Origin: Candidatus Latescibacterota bacterium
GTDB taxonomy: Bacteria > Latescibacterota > UBA2968
DNA: 64,000 bases
Assembly (NCBI GenBank): GCA_022824945.1
Contig: JAJDYX010000043.1
Span: 1 to 64,000 of the forward strand
Direction: 5' to 3'
Shown piece by piece: positions 7,829-16,939 of this stretch (positions are counted from its first letter, which is position 1; each line of letters starts with the position of its first letter). The notes beneath the pieces are model-generated. The model was not told where the DNA came from. It saw only the letters and a list, made by a program, of their open reading frames with translations, and searched no databases. Made by a program: the position numbers and the translations under genes.

Positions 7829-10066
7829 ATGAAAGCAGGATCAGTAATCTATACAGGTTTTATAATCCTGAGTTGCATCTTTGGCACTGGCTCATCCAGA
7901 GGAGAAACCACAATAGACACGCTGTTTCAAGAGGCAGTAGAGCAAGTTGGTCAGGTGAGCCGGAAGGAAAGCATTGTGGCTTTCGAGAAAATTATTTCAC
8001 GCGACGCTGATTACGCACCAGCATACAACGAATTGGCCAAACTGCATCTGTTGGATTATAGCGTAAACGGACGACAACGGGCGAGACAGATAATTCAGAA
8101 AGCAATCGAACAGGATTACAAGAACCCAGCCTATCAACTGACACGAGCAAAAATTATGTGGTCGCAAGGCTTCTGGGAGGAAGCGTTAAATCAGTATAAG
8201 AACGTCGTGAATCATCACCCGAAAAATACAGAAGCCCTTGATGGTATTGGTATGGCTTTGGTGTACGAATATCTGTCAATGAGAGATGCGGTCAAGACCA
8301 GAGATAGAGATTTTAGCGGCTTTGCTGCAAAGGCTAACAGGGAAGCCGAGCAAGTACTGCTCAAAAGCATCCAATTGGATCCAGCGAATCAGACACCTTA
8401 TTACTTGCTGGGGATGCTCTATTTTGAAAGCCAGCGTTTTGCTGACTTTCAAGTCTTAATGAAAAATCTACAAATGCACTATCCAACAGACAAGAATGTG
8501 CTGTTGTTCTGCGGTCTCGCTGAATATGAGGTGGGTGAATTTAATAACGCACATCAATTCTACTCAAAAGCTCTGGAGCAAATGAGCCTGGATGAACGCG
8601 AGTTGATGGAATCCATTGATCTGTTCAAGCCACAAGAAGACCCGGATATTCCTGTCGTACAATTGTCGCAAGATAACATTAGCCAGTCTGACGAACTGCG
8701 AAGCCGCAACAATTTTTGGAAAAGCCAGGACCCACTCTATTTGTCAGAATTTAATGAAAGAAAGATGGAACACTTTGGACGCATGGCGTATGCGAATTTG
8801 CGGTTCAAACGATTTTCAGATGACGTGGAAGGCTGGCAAACTGACATGGGCAAAACCTATATCAAATTTGGAAAATTTCGATATCGAAAATCGAGTTCAA
8901 TAAGGTGGGTAGAAACCTGGTTTTACGAACAGTTCAAAATTTTTTTTACAGGGAATGGCGCTGATCGGTGGCGTTTTGGCGGTGGATCTGAAATCGCTGG
9001 TAAACGCTTAAGCCCATCCAGAACGGCAAGTGCATTTGATGATACCAATGCTGTAGCTAATGTATTCAGAAGATCGCCAGGACGAAATGTATATCCCACC
9101 AGATTTGAGGAGCGTTCAGATCATATTTTTTTTACGACTGAGCAACGTTATGTCGATCCATACTTAAATCGAAAATACACCTTACCCTATCTGATCGCCA
9201 CCTTTCAAGAACGAGACAACGTGCGGGTAGAACTCAGTTATATGATTCCAAAAGACCGCTTAGAGGAGAATTCCGAAGATGGCAAGGTGAGCTTCTGGGA
9301 TGGTGTGTTCTTGTTTGATGAGCAGTGGGATGAAATATATGACTATCGCAAATCAGTCAACCTCGCATTGCCACCGCCCATACCTGCCGAAAACGCAGCC
9401 GCAAGACATCGGAACAATCACTTACTAATCTCGCGCAATCTGTATGTGCCCAAAGGAACCTATCATTTCTCTGTCGAATTATTGGATCAAACATCGGGTG
9501 CGATTGGTATAGCACGCAATGAAGAACAATTTTTGTATGACCAGGAGACCTTCCATCTGAGTGATCTGTTGGTGGCGAGTGATATTCAAGCGAGGAATGC
9601 GTTTCCAGAACACCGCGATGACCTGATCATCACCCCCAATCCTGTACGCACGTTTTCACAATCAGAATCGATCTTCATTTATCTGGAAATCTATAATTTG
9701 CAACGCGATAATTTCGAAAGAACACACTATCAAATCTCCTACACCATCAGCAAGCCAGAAGCGGATACGGTGTCTCCAGAGTTATTTATGTCTCAAAAAG
9801 TACTCGATACTCTGGGAAAAACAGAAATTAATAGGGGCCTGGTGCATCATACAGAGGCTCGTGATTTGAAGATCGAACGCACGCAGAGTGATGTGATCCG
9901 CACAGTAACAGCCGATTACGAAGGCAATCGAGAAGATGATTTTACATATTTGCAGATCGATGTGAACCAGATACCCGAAGGGATTTATCAATTGACCGTA
10001 CTGGCAAAGGACAAACAGACGGATCAGACAGATAGCAAATACGTCTATTTTCGGGTTGTAGAATAA
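7829..10066 (+). CDS. GWxTD-domain lipoprotein-like protein with TPR region
   Basis: The start ATG 7829 follows AGAGGGA; a longer GTG start at 7787 is less likely. The 745-residue product has an N-terminal secretion signal (about 1-25), a TPR-like helical region (about 30-260), and the GWxTD domain centred on G335-W336-Q-T-D339 followed by M-G-K-T-Y-I-K-F-G. A second aromatic stretch (W-V-E-T-W-F-Y, about 357) completes that domain, and the C-terminal third is beta-rich. GWxTD proteins are common in Latescibacterota, Acidobacteriota and Gemmatimonadota, and their function is not established. Here it shares a sigma54 operon with a permease, suggesting an envelope role. Confidence 0.85.
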   Translation: MKAGSVIYTGFIILSCIFGTGSSRGETTIDTLFQEAVEQVGQVSRKESIVAFEKIISRDADYAPAYNELAKLHLLDYSVNGRQRARQIIQKAIEQDYKNPAYQLTRAKIMWSQGFWEEALNQYKNVVNHHPKNTEALDGIGMALVYEYLSMRDAVKTRDRDFSGFAAKANREAEQVLLKSIQLDPANQTPYYLLGMLYFESQRFADFQVLMKNLQMHYPTDKNVLLFCGLAEYEVGEFNNAHQFYSKALEQMSLDERELMESIDLFKPQEDPDIPVVQLSQDNISQSDELRSRNNFWKSQDPLYLSEFNERKMEHFGRMAYANLRFKRFSDDVEGWQTDMGKTYIKFGKFRYRKSSSIRWVETWFYEQFKIFFTGNGADRWRFGGGSEIAGKRLSPSRTASAFDDTNAVANVFRRSPGRNVYPTRFEERSDHIFFTTEQRYVDPYLNRKYTLPYLIATFQERDNVRVELSYMIPKDRLEENSEDGKVSFWDGVFLFDEQWDEIYDYRKSVNLALPPPIPAENAAARHRNNHLLISRNLYVPKGTYHFSVELLDQTSGAIGIARNEEQFLYDQETFHLSDLLVASDIQARNAFPEHRDDLIITPNPVRTFSQSESIFIYLEIYNLQRDNFERTHYQISYTISKPEADTVSPELFMSQKVLDTLGKTEINRGLVHHTEARDLKIERTQSDVIRTVTADYEGNREDDFTYLQIDVNQIPEGIYQLTVLAKDKQTDQTDSKYVYFRVVE

Positions 10067-10116
10067 ATATTGGATACCAATTCATGGTTAGCTATATGGT
10101 TCTACAGCTAATACAG

Positions 10117-10153
10117 CAGGCACATTGCAATCAAAACAATGTGCCTGTTTTTT
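10117..10153 (+). terminator. Rho-independent terminator after the GWxTD gene
   Basis: The same perfect 11-bp stem as at 5161 (CAGGCACATTG/CAATGTGCCTG) with a changed 9-base loop and six T residues. It ends the first sigma54 unit. Confidence 0.92.
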
Positions 10154-10160
10154 GTATTAA

Positions 10161-10199
10161 GTGTTCATTTTCGGACACTACTGTATCAAAATCGGACAC
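10161..10199 (+). promoter_or_regulatory. Operator-like repeats upstream of sigma54 promoter, copy 2
   Basis: GTGTTCATTTTCGGACAC is conserved without change at 10161-10178, and TCGGACAC repeats 21 bases later at 10192-10199. The third short palindrome of copy 1 is changed here (ATCCAGGACAC), so the first two elements look like the essential ones. An enhancer-binding-protein site is the inferred role. Confidence 0.58.
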
Positions 10200-10263
10200 C
10201 TATTGAACGGGATCCAGGACACAAATTTTCATAACTTATTGTAAAATATAGAGAAGAATGCTT

Positions 10264-10279
10264 TGGCACAGTAATTGCT
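10264..10279 (+). promoter_or_regulatory. Sigma54 (-24/-12) promoter of the second FtsX gene
   Basis: TGGCAC (10264-10269), five bases (AGTAA, differing from copy 1), then TTGCT (10275-10279) is again a full RpoN consensus. The variable spacer changed while both conserved elements stayed, which supports function. It should drive the permease-adaptor-permease-ATPase unit ending at the terminator near 17650. Confidence 0.88.
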
Positions 10280-10358
10280 TGTTATTTTAATACGTTCACG
10301 CTACCTGAGAGATGAATGGCTGACTGTAAAATAACAGGATAGAACAGAGAATAAGATC

Positions 10359-12782
10359 ATGATCAAAAATTATCTGACTGTTGCGATCCGCAATTTGACG
10401 CGGCACAAACTGTACACATCCATCAATGTATTGGGACTTGCCATCGGCCTGGCGTGTGGCATTTTGATCCTCTTATATATCCAACAGGAATTTTCAATAG
10501 ATCGCGATCACACACTGGGCGACCGCATTTACAAAGTGATTCGAGAAAAGCGCAGCAGTACGCAAACAACTTATGAAGAAGGCACATCAGGCGCACTCGG
10601 TCCTGTGTTGAAAGAAACATTTCCCGAAGTAGAAACAACGGTGCGTATCTGGCAGTGGCTTGTGTCTGCACAATACGGCAAACGCAAAAATCGATATACC
10701 CTTGCACTGATAGATGACAACTTTTTGGACGTGTTCGATTTTCCCCTCATAAAAGGCGATCCAGAAACCGCATTTCGCACACCCTACTCTGTGGTCATAA
10801 CTGACGACATGGCGCAACATTTATTTGGCGATACGAACCCAATCGGCAAAACAGTTTCCGTTGACAATCGCATTTTTCCAGGCGAGTACACAGTAACAGG
10901 TATCGCAAAGGCACCACAACGCTCATCAGACCTTCATTTTCACTTACTCACAACCACAATACCCTCCGTAGGAAAAACGCCGTGGATAATGTGGCTACCC
11001 AGGCAACCGTGGCGTCCAGTAAACACATACGTACTATTAAAAACAGGACAAAACGCAGAAACCCTGCAAACAAAAATGCAGCCGTTGATCAAACAATATA
11101 TGGGAGATGAAGTTGCGGCAAAAAACACCTATTATCTACAGTCCCTGCACCGCGTGTACCTGTATGGCGAATCCGATTTTAACCCGGCTGCCAACAGCCC
11201 CATACAACAAATTTACATACTAACGGCCATCGGGCTGATCGTAGTGGTCATTGCATGCGTGAACTTTACCAATCTGGCAACTGCAAGGGCTATCACTCGT
11301 AAGCGCGAAGTAGGCGTGCGAAAAGTGGTCGGCGCGCATCGTCCACAACTGATGATTCAATTTTTAACTGAATCTCTGCTTTTAACCTCCGTCGCCCTGC
11401 TGATTGCCCTCGCACTGGTCGAGTTATGCCTGCCCTTATTCAACCAATTTGTACGCGGCAATTTACACCTCAACGCGGCTACAGTAATAATAGGTGCGCC
11501 AGCAGTACTGGCATTAACCTTGGTAGTCGGATTGCTGGCAGGATGGTATCCGGCGTTCTTCCTCTCATCCTTTAGTCCGGTAACAGCACTAAAAAGTAGG
11601 GCGTCTTCCTCCTCGGGTTCCACAGGACAGAAGAAAGGACTCGTGATTTTTCAGTTCGGCATGTCCATCTTGCTGGTGATCTGCACCCTGGTGGTTTATC
11701 AACAACTGCGATTTATAGAAACCAAAAATATGGGTTTCACGCGCGATCACATTGTAAGTGTGCCAATCTTTGCTCATGATCGCGAGCATGAATTTGCCCC
11801 ACAAATGCGCCTTTCGGCACGCCACCAGATGGTGAAACAGGTCTTTCTCGAACACCCCAATATCCTCAGCGCATCGGCATTGAGATACGACATTTCTGGA
11901 TACGGTGGACGACCGCGACTGATCTGGCCCGATGGAGACCGCACAAAAGAACGGACAATTCGCATAAACGAAGTAGATGATTCGTTCTTTGAAATATTCG
12001 ACATTCCCGTGCTTCGTGGTCGCGTCTTTTCAGCCGATGTTGCCAGCGACACCTCTCAGGCGATTATTTTGAACGAAACAGCCGTGCGCCTGCTCGGCTG
12101 GGAGGACGACCCGATTGGCAAGCAGATTCTGTTACCAGCTTATGAAAACCGATCTCCGATCGTAATTGGCGTCGTAAAAGATTACCACAGTTTGACACTG
12201 CGCGAAGAAATCGCACCCATGGGATTTCTTCGCGATTGGAGGCTATTTGCTTCATTGGCCCTGCGCGTCCGACCAGAAAACACCGCGCAAACCCTGTCTT
12301 TCCTCGAAACGCAGTGGAAACGCTTTGTGCCAGACGCACCCTTTCGATATATGTTTTTGGACGAGATCATACAGCGGTACTATTTCAACGAACGGCTCAC
12401 TGGTAAAATGCTCGGCGTGTTTTCACTACTGGCAATTTTTGTAGCCTGTTTGGGACTGTTCGGACTGGCCGCATTCATGTTTCAATCACGCATCAAAGAA
12501 ATTGGCGTAAGAAAAGTACTGGGCGCATCAACATCCCATCTGGTGATGCTACTCTCCCGCGAATTTATATTGCTCATTCTACTTGCCAATCTCATCGCCT
12601 GGCCAATCGCCTACTATCTGATGTGCGACTGGCTGTCTGGATTTGCCTATCAGACAGATTTAAATATCTTGCCATTTGTCACAAGCGCGATACTGGCACT
12701 GATCATCGCCTTTGGAACCGTGAGCATGCAGGCCATTCGCGCAGCGCGATCCAATCCAATTGATGCCTTGCGAGATGAGTAA
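10359..12782 (+). CDS. MacB/FtsX-type ABC transporter permease 2
   Basis: The 807-residue protein has the double MacB-core/FtsX layout, with the first FtsX block from about 284 (K-R-E-V-G-V-R-K-V-V-G-A) and the second from about 685 (R-I-K-E-I-G-V-R-K-V-L-G-A). Its first periplasmic domain carries G-T-S-G-A-L-G-P and Q-Y-M-G-D-E segments shared with the permease at 21824, so these two form a closer subfamily than their neighbours. It opens the second sigma54 unit and is followed by the only adaptor gene in the window. Confidence 0.93.
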   Translation: MIKNYLTVAIRNLTRHKLYTSINVLGLAIGLACGILILLYIQQEFSIDRDHTLGDRIYKVIREKRSSTQTTYEEGTSGALGPVLKETFPEVETTVRIWQWLVSAQYGKRKNRYTLALIDDNFLDVFDFPLIKGDPETAFRTPYSVVITDDMAQHLFGDTNPIGKTVSVDNRIFPGEYTVTGIAKAPQRSSDLHFHLLTTTIPSVGKTPWIMWLPRQPWRPVNTYVLLKTGQNAETLQTKMQPLIKQYMGDEVAAKNTYYLQSLHRVYLYGESDFNPAANSPIQQIYILTAIGLIVVVIACVNFTNLATARAITRKREVGVRKVVGAHRPQLMIQFLTESLLLTSVALLIALALVELCLPLFNQFVRGNLHLNAATVIIGAPAVLALTLVVGLLAGWYPAFFLSSFSPVTALKSRASSSSGSTGQKKGLVIFQFGMSILLVICTLVVYQQLRFIETKNMGFTRDHIVSVPIFAHDREHEFAPQMRLSARHQMVKQVFLEHPNILSASALRYDISGYGGRPRLIWPDGDRTKERTIRINEVDDSFFEIFDIPVLRGRVFSADVASDTSQAIILNETAVRLLGWEDDPIGKQILLPAYENRSPIVIGVVKDYHSLTLREEIAPMGFLRDWRLFASLALRVRPENTAQTLSFLETQWKRFVPDAPFRYMFLDEIIQRYYFNERLTGKMLGVFSLLAIFVACLGLFGLAAFMFQSRIKEIGVRKVLGASTSHLVMLLSREFILLILLANLIAWPIAYYLMCDWLSGFAYQTDLNILPFVTSAILALIIAFGTVSMQAIRAARSNPIDALRDE

Positions 12783-12907
12783 AAATCGAGAATGGATAGG
12801 ATAGAGGCACATTGACGCAAAACAAAGTTGAATATTGTTCAAAGTATGACTATTTTCCCCATTCAGCATTCTATGATACACCAAACTTTTGGATAGAGGA
12901 TATAAGC

Positions 12908-14266
12908 ATGTCAACACCCGAACGAGATGATGCACCGAGTAAGAAAGCCGTACCCAGTTTTGTCGGCAGCGGTTCTTCATCGTCCCAACCGGCAACAGAA
13001 GCCTCGGGCCAGGACGGCATGGACCGCAGAGTTGAAAAAAAAGTATGGACACCAAAGCGCATTGCGACCATAAGCGGAATCGCCATATTTGTGTGTGCCG
13101 TAATCTACATGGCGATCTTTGGCGATCACAGCGCCAGACTCAATGTACAGGTCGATCGGATTACCATTTCGGAAGTCACACGCGGCCCCTTTCAGGAATT
13201 TACAGTCCAGCGCGGCACCGTATTGCCGATACAAACCTATTATATCGACGCACTCGAAGGCGGACAAATAGAAGAGATTTTTCTGGAAGAAGGGACCATG
13301 GTCGAAAAAGGCATACCCATTTTGAAATTGTCAAATCCCACCCTGGAACAAAATATTTTAACCCAGGAAGCCCGCTTGTTCGAACAAATCAACAACATGG
13401 AAAACACGCGGTTGAATCTGGAAAATCGGGCCATTCGCAACCGCCAAGAACTGATGCGCGTTGAATTGAACTTGCGGGAGACAGAACGCCAATACGAAAA
13501 GCAGAAAGTTTTGTTCGAACGCGGACTGACTTCCCAAGACCTGTTTGAAAGTGCGCGAGATCGATATCAAAACGATCAGAAACGCAGGTCATTTGCACTG
13601 GAAACAGTACGCCAGGACTCGCTGTATCGCATCAACCAACTCGCTGCACTGGACACGAGTGCCAGAAGCTTGCAACGACAATTGGAACATGTGCGCCGCC
13701 CATTGGAAAACCTGACCGTGCGCGCCCCCATTGCAGGGCAATTATCCCAATTAAATGCAGAAATCGGTCAGTTGATGAACAGGGGAAGGCGCATTGGTCA
13801 GGTCGATGTACTCGACGCCTACAAGATGCGGGTGGGCATCGATGAATTTTACATCACGCGAATCACAAAGGGACTCAAAGGCACCATTGAAATCGGCGAT
13901 GAAACGTATGACCTCACAATCCGTCGGGTCTTTCCCGAAGTCTTAGAAGGACAATTTGAAGTCGATATGGATTTTGTGGATGCGACACCTCAAAGCATCC
14001 GGCGCGGTCAAACAGAACAGATACGTCTGGAACTCGACGCACCCGAAGAGGCCCTCTTGCTTCCGCGCGGTGGATTTTATCAAACAACAGGCGGCAACTG
14101 GGTATTTGTCGTCGAAGGCGACGAAGCCATACGCCGCGACGTACGCATAGGCCGCCAAAGCCCCGAATACTTCGAAGTCCTCGCTGGCCTCTCTCCCGGC
14201 GAACGCGTGGTCACATCGTCCTATGACAATTACGAAGAAATCGACAAGTTGGTTTTAAAGCAGTAA
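12908..14266 (+). CDS. HlyD/MacA-type periplasmic adaptor protein
   Basis: The start ATG 12908 follows GAGGA; an upstream start would add 32 residues without a plausible signal. The 452-residue product has a disordered N-terminus, one membrane helix (about 51-72), the first half of a lipoyl/barrel-sandwich domain (about 105-140), a long coiled-coil hairpin (about 145-270), the second lipoyl half with R-A-P-I-A-G-Q-L near 277-284, and beta-barrel and membrane-proximal domains to the C-terminus. Such adaptors link an inner-membrane ABC permease to a TolC-type channel. It lies between two permeases, and an ATPase gene follows, so it is the linker of a MacAB-like exporter. Confidence 0.9.
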   Translation: MSTPERDDAPSKKAVPSFVGSGSSSSQPATEASGQDGMDRRVEKKVWTPKRIATISGIAIFVCAVIYMAIFGDHSARLNVQVDRITISEVTRGPFQEFTVQRGTVLPIQTYYIDALEGGQIEEIFLEEGTMVEKGIPILKLSNPTLEQNILTQEARLFEQINNMENTRLNLENRAIRNRQELMRVELNLRETERQYEKQKVLFERGLTSQDLFESARDRYQNDQKRRSFALETVRQDSLYRINQLAALDTSARSLQRQLEHVRRPLENLTVRAPIAGQLSQLNAEIGQLMNRGRRIGQVDVLDAYKMRVGIDEFYITRITKGLKGTIEIGDETYDLTIRRVFPEVLEGQFEVDMDFVDATPQSIRRGQTEQIRLELDAPEEALLLPRGGFYQTTGGNWVFVVEGDEAIRRDVRIGRQSPEYFEVLAGLSPGERVVTSSYDNYEEIDKLVLKQ

Positions 14267-14269
14267 GAG

Positions 14270-14290
14270 GTGAGACATAAGAAGTAAGAC
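14270..14290 (+). repeat. Heptanucleotide repeat RTRAGAM, three units
   Basis: GTGAGAC, ATAAGAA and GTAAGAC follow directly after the adaptor stop codon. The same 7-base pattern, in inverted orientation, occurs at 16893-16920 on the other side of the next permease gene. The repeats resemble short tandemly repeated intergenic heptamers known from other bacteria. Confidence 0.55.
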
Positions 14291-14365
14291 GACCACTCAA
14301 TACCGCCCAAAATCAGGTAAATTGATTATAATAAGCCACAACTTACACCTGAACTGGAGAACCCC

Positions 14366-16747
14366 ATGTTTGTGAATTATTTCAAAATCGCGGTCCGCAA
14401 TTTTTTGGGGCAAAAAACCCATTCTATAATCAATATTGCGGGTCTTTCCGTGGGCCTGACCTGTAGTTTTTTAATTTTTATGTGGATCGCCCACGAACTC
14501 AGCTACGATCAATTCCATGTGAATGGCGACCGAATCTACCGCTTCATGCGGCATCATCACGGCATGAATAAGATCTCGACGTTGTCTTCGATACCCCATC
14601 CGAGTGCCAAACTGCTGGAAGAGCGATATCCAGAGGTTACCGAGACCGTGCTTGTGACCTGGAATCAGCCCATGTATTTGACGTATGGAGAACAGACTTT
14701 TCGGGAGAGCGGATATCACGCTGGACCGGCCTTTTTTAAGATTTTCACCTTTCCCCTCATCCTGGGCGATCCCGAAACAGCGCTTTCAGAGCCCAATAAC
14801 ATCGCCATCTCAGAGCGACTGGCCGAGAAGTATTTCGGAGAGGATTGGAGGAGTACTGCGTTGGGACAGATCTTTGTGGTGAATAATACGCACGCGCTGG
14901 TGCAATACGATAACAAAAGTTTTAAGGTGGCTGGGGTTTATGAAAACATGCCCGTAAATTCGACGCAGAGATATGACTGTATTTTGCCAATGGCATCTTA
15001 TTTGGCCAATAAACGCAGTTTTTATCGGTGGACGGTCAATCACCTTCGGCTATACGTTCAGTTGCAAAAGGATGTCAATATCGATCAATTCAATGCCAAG
15101 ATCAAAAATATCATTAAGGAGAATGATGATACGGTCACAAGCGATGCTTTTTTGCAGCCCTATTTGGATATGCATCTGTATTCCGACTACAGGAATGGCA
15201 AACTGGTCGGTGGTCGGATTGACTATGTGCGGATGTTTATTGTCGTGGCCGTGTTCATCATCCTGATCGCGAGTATCAATTTTATGAATTTATCGACTGC
15301 GCGTTCTACGCAACGCGCCCGAGAAATTGGGATTCGCAAGGCTGTGGGGGCACATAAAACCATTCTGATTGGGCAGTTTATGGGCGAATCGCTCATGATG
15401 ACCATGTTCGCTGCCATTCTGGCACTGATCATGGTCATTCTGGTTTTGCCATCGTTTAGCGATTTGATCAATCAGACGCTCACAACCGATCTTTTCAGCA
15501 TTGAGATTCTTCTCATTTTTTTTGGTATTGCGATTGTAACCGGAGTGTTCGCGGGAAGCTATCCCGCTTTTTATCTTTCCAATTTTAATCCCGTCATTGT
15601 TTTGCGCGGTACGTTTACACCGGGGTCGGGTTCGAGTCAGTTGCGCCGGGTGCTGGTGGTGTTCCAATTTGGTCTTTCTATTTTGCTCATTATCGGCACG
15701 CTGACGGTTTATGAGCAGATTGCGTATATGCGGAACAAAGATCTGGGGATTGACCGCGATAATCTGGTGTATATGCGGTTGGAGGGTGCAGCTAAGCGGC
15801 AGTATGAGGCTTTCAGACAGGAACTTTTGCAACAGCCGGGCATTGTCGGCGTGACCAGTACCGCACACAATCCGCTCAGGGTAACGAGTACCGGAACAAA
15901 TGCGATGTGGGCGGGGAGAGACCCCAATTCAGAACATATTTTTCACAGGTTACAGGCCAACTACGATGTGGTCAATACCCTGCACATGGAGCTTGTTCAC
16001 GGACGTGAATTTTCCAGAGATTTTCCCGGGGATCTCAGAGGTTTTATTGTGAATGAAGAAATGGCCCGGGCTATGGGCATGGAAAACCCGGTTGGCACCC
16101 GTCTGCGGTTTGGTCGCGAAGGTCCAATTATTGGCGTGGTTAAAAATTTCCATTTTCAATCCCTGTACACGGCTATCGAACCGCTGATTATTCTTCTGAG
16201 TCCCACCCGTACAGAGTTTTTATTTGTGCGTATTGCCGGGGGACAAACGGCTGAGGCCATTGCAAGTATTGAGAGGGCATCCAAGAAATTCAATGCGGAC
16301 CGTCCTTTTGAGTTTTCTTTTCAGGACGAACAGTTTGAACGCATGTATCGCAACGAGAGCACGATGGGCACGCTGGCTACTTTTTTTGCCATTTTCGCCA
16401 TTTTTATTTCTTGCCTGGGTCTGTTCGGCCTGGCGTCCTATACCGCCGAACAACGCACCAAGGAAATCGGCATTAGAAAAGTCCTCGGCGCATCCATCCC
16501 CAATCTCGTCATTTTGCTTTCCAAAGAGTTCATCAGGCTGGTCGTCGTTGCCTTCGCACTGGCCGCGCCGCTGGCCTATCACTTTATGAACGACTGGTTA
16601 AACGATTTTGCGTACCACACATCTATGGGGTGGCGCATCTTTGTTTTTGCTGGCGTCTTGTCTATGATTATCGCCTGTCTCACCGTGAGCTATCAAGCGG
16701 TCAAAGTCGCTATGGCCAATCCCGTTGAATCGCTGCGGTATGAATAA
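14366..16747 (+). CDS. MacB/FtsX-type ABC transporter permease 3
   Basis: A 793-residue double-FtsX permease: helix about 20-42, periplasmic core, first FtsX block from about 289 (R-A-R-E-I-G-I-R-K-A-V-G-A-H), second block from about 668 (Q-R-T-K-E-I-G-I-R-K-V-L-G-A-S). GGAG lies before ATG 14366. Its codon choice is less C-ending than that of its neighbours, with frequent GTG, TTT and GGT, suggesting it diverged or arrived separately. Heptamer repeats in opposite orientation flank the gene. It is followed by a small ORF and an ATPase gene in the same direction. Confidence 0.92.
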   Translation: MFVNYFKIAVRNFLGQKTHSIINIAGLSVGLTCSFLIFMWIAHELSYDQFHVNGDRIYRFMRHHHGMNKISTLSSIPHPSAKLLEERYPEVTETVLVTWNQPMYLTYGEQTFRESGYHAGPAFFKIFTFPLILGDPETALSEPNNIAISERLAEKYFGEDWRSTALGQIFVVNNTHALVQYDNKSFKVAGVYENMPVNSTQRYDCILPMASYLANKRSFYRWTVNHLRLYVQLQKDVNIDQFNAKIKNIIKENDDTVTSDAFLQPYLDMHLYSDYRNGKLVGGRIDYVRMFIVVAVFIILIASINFMNLSTARSTQRAREIGIRKAVGAHKTILIGQFMGESLMMTMFAAILALIMVILVLPSFSDLINQTLTTDLFSIEILLIFFGIAIVTGVFAGSYPAFYLSNFNPVIVLRGTFTPGSGSSQLRRVLVVFQFGLSILLIIGTLTVYEQIAYMRNKDLGIDRDNLVYMRLEGAAKRQYEAFRQELLQQPGIVGVTSTAHNPLRVTSTGTNAMWAGRDPNSEHIFHRLQANYDVVNTLHMELVHGREFSRDFPGDLRGFIVNEEMARAMGMENPVGTRLRFGREGPIIGVVKNFHFQSLYTAIEPLIILLSPTRTEFLFVRIAGGQTAEAIASIERASKKFNADRPFEFSFQDEQFERMYRNESTMGTLATFFAIFAIFISCLGLFGLASYTAEQRTKEIGIRKVLGASIPNLVILLSKEFIRLVVVAFALAAPLAYHFMNDWLNDFAYHTSMGWRIFVFAGVLSMIIACLTVSYQAVKVAMANPVESLRYE

Positions 16748-16758
16748 GGAGGTTGCTT

Positions 16759-16881
16759 TTGTCCGATAGACCCAATTTTATGGATTCGATTCAGCCGAAG
16801 GAAGACATTCGTTCAATTTCCGAAATGATGAATAGGCTGTTTGCTTTGCTATCAGGTTTAATTAAAAATGTCTCAAAGTAG
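16759..16881 (+). CDS. Possible 40-residue small protein with TTG start
   Basis: AAGGAGG (16746-16752) lies six bases before a TTG at 16759, one of the best ribosome binding sites in the window. The frame encodes 40 residues with an amphipathic C-terminal helix (M-N-R-L-F-A-L-L-S-G-L-I) and ends at TAG 16879-16881. It fills the gap between permease 3 and the ATPase. No family is recognised. It could be a small membrane-associated regulator, or a leader that couples translation. Confidence 0.4.
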   Translation: MSDRPNFMDSIQPKEDIRSISEMMNRLFALLSGLIKNVSK

Positions 16882-16892
16882 ATGCTTTTAAC

Positions 16893-16920
16893 GTCTCATG
16901 TCTTATGTCTTACATCTCAC
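16893..16920 (-). repeat. Heptanucleotide repeat RTRAGAY, four units
   Basis: On the minus strand the sequence reads GTGAGAT, GTAAGAC, ATAAGAC, ATGAGAC as four contiguous heptamers. It is the inverted counterpart of the array at 14270-14290, so the pair brackets permease 3. Confidence 0.6.
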
Positions 16921-16939
16921 CTTAAAGAGGAGTCTCACA

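Larger units (their letters stand above)
10097..10308 (+). repeat. 212-bp regulatory cassette, copy 2
   Basis: This is the second copy of the block at 5141-5352, with the same length, the same order of elements and few substitutions. It separates the GWxTD gene from the next permease gene. Differences concentrate in the terminator loop and downstream of the second TCGGACAC element, while stem, half-sites and -24/-12 elements are kept, which argues for selection on these parts. Confidence 0.85.

Noticed and set aside
12782..12908. A third sigma54 promoter before the adaptor gene (GGCACATTGACGC)
   Set aside because: The GG to GC distance is 9 instead of 10 bases, and the -12 TTGC element is missing.
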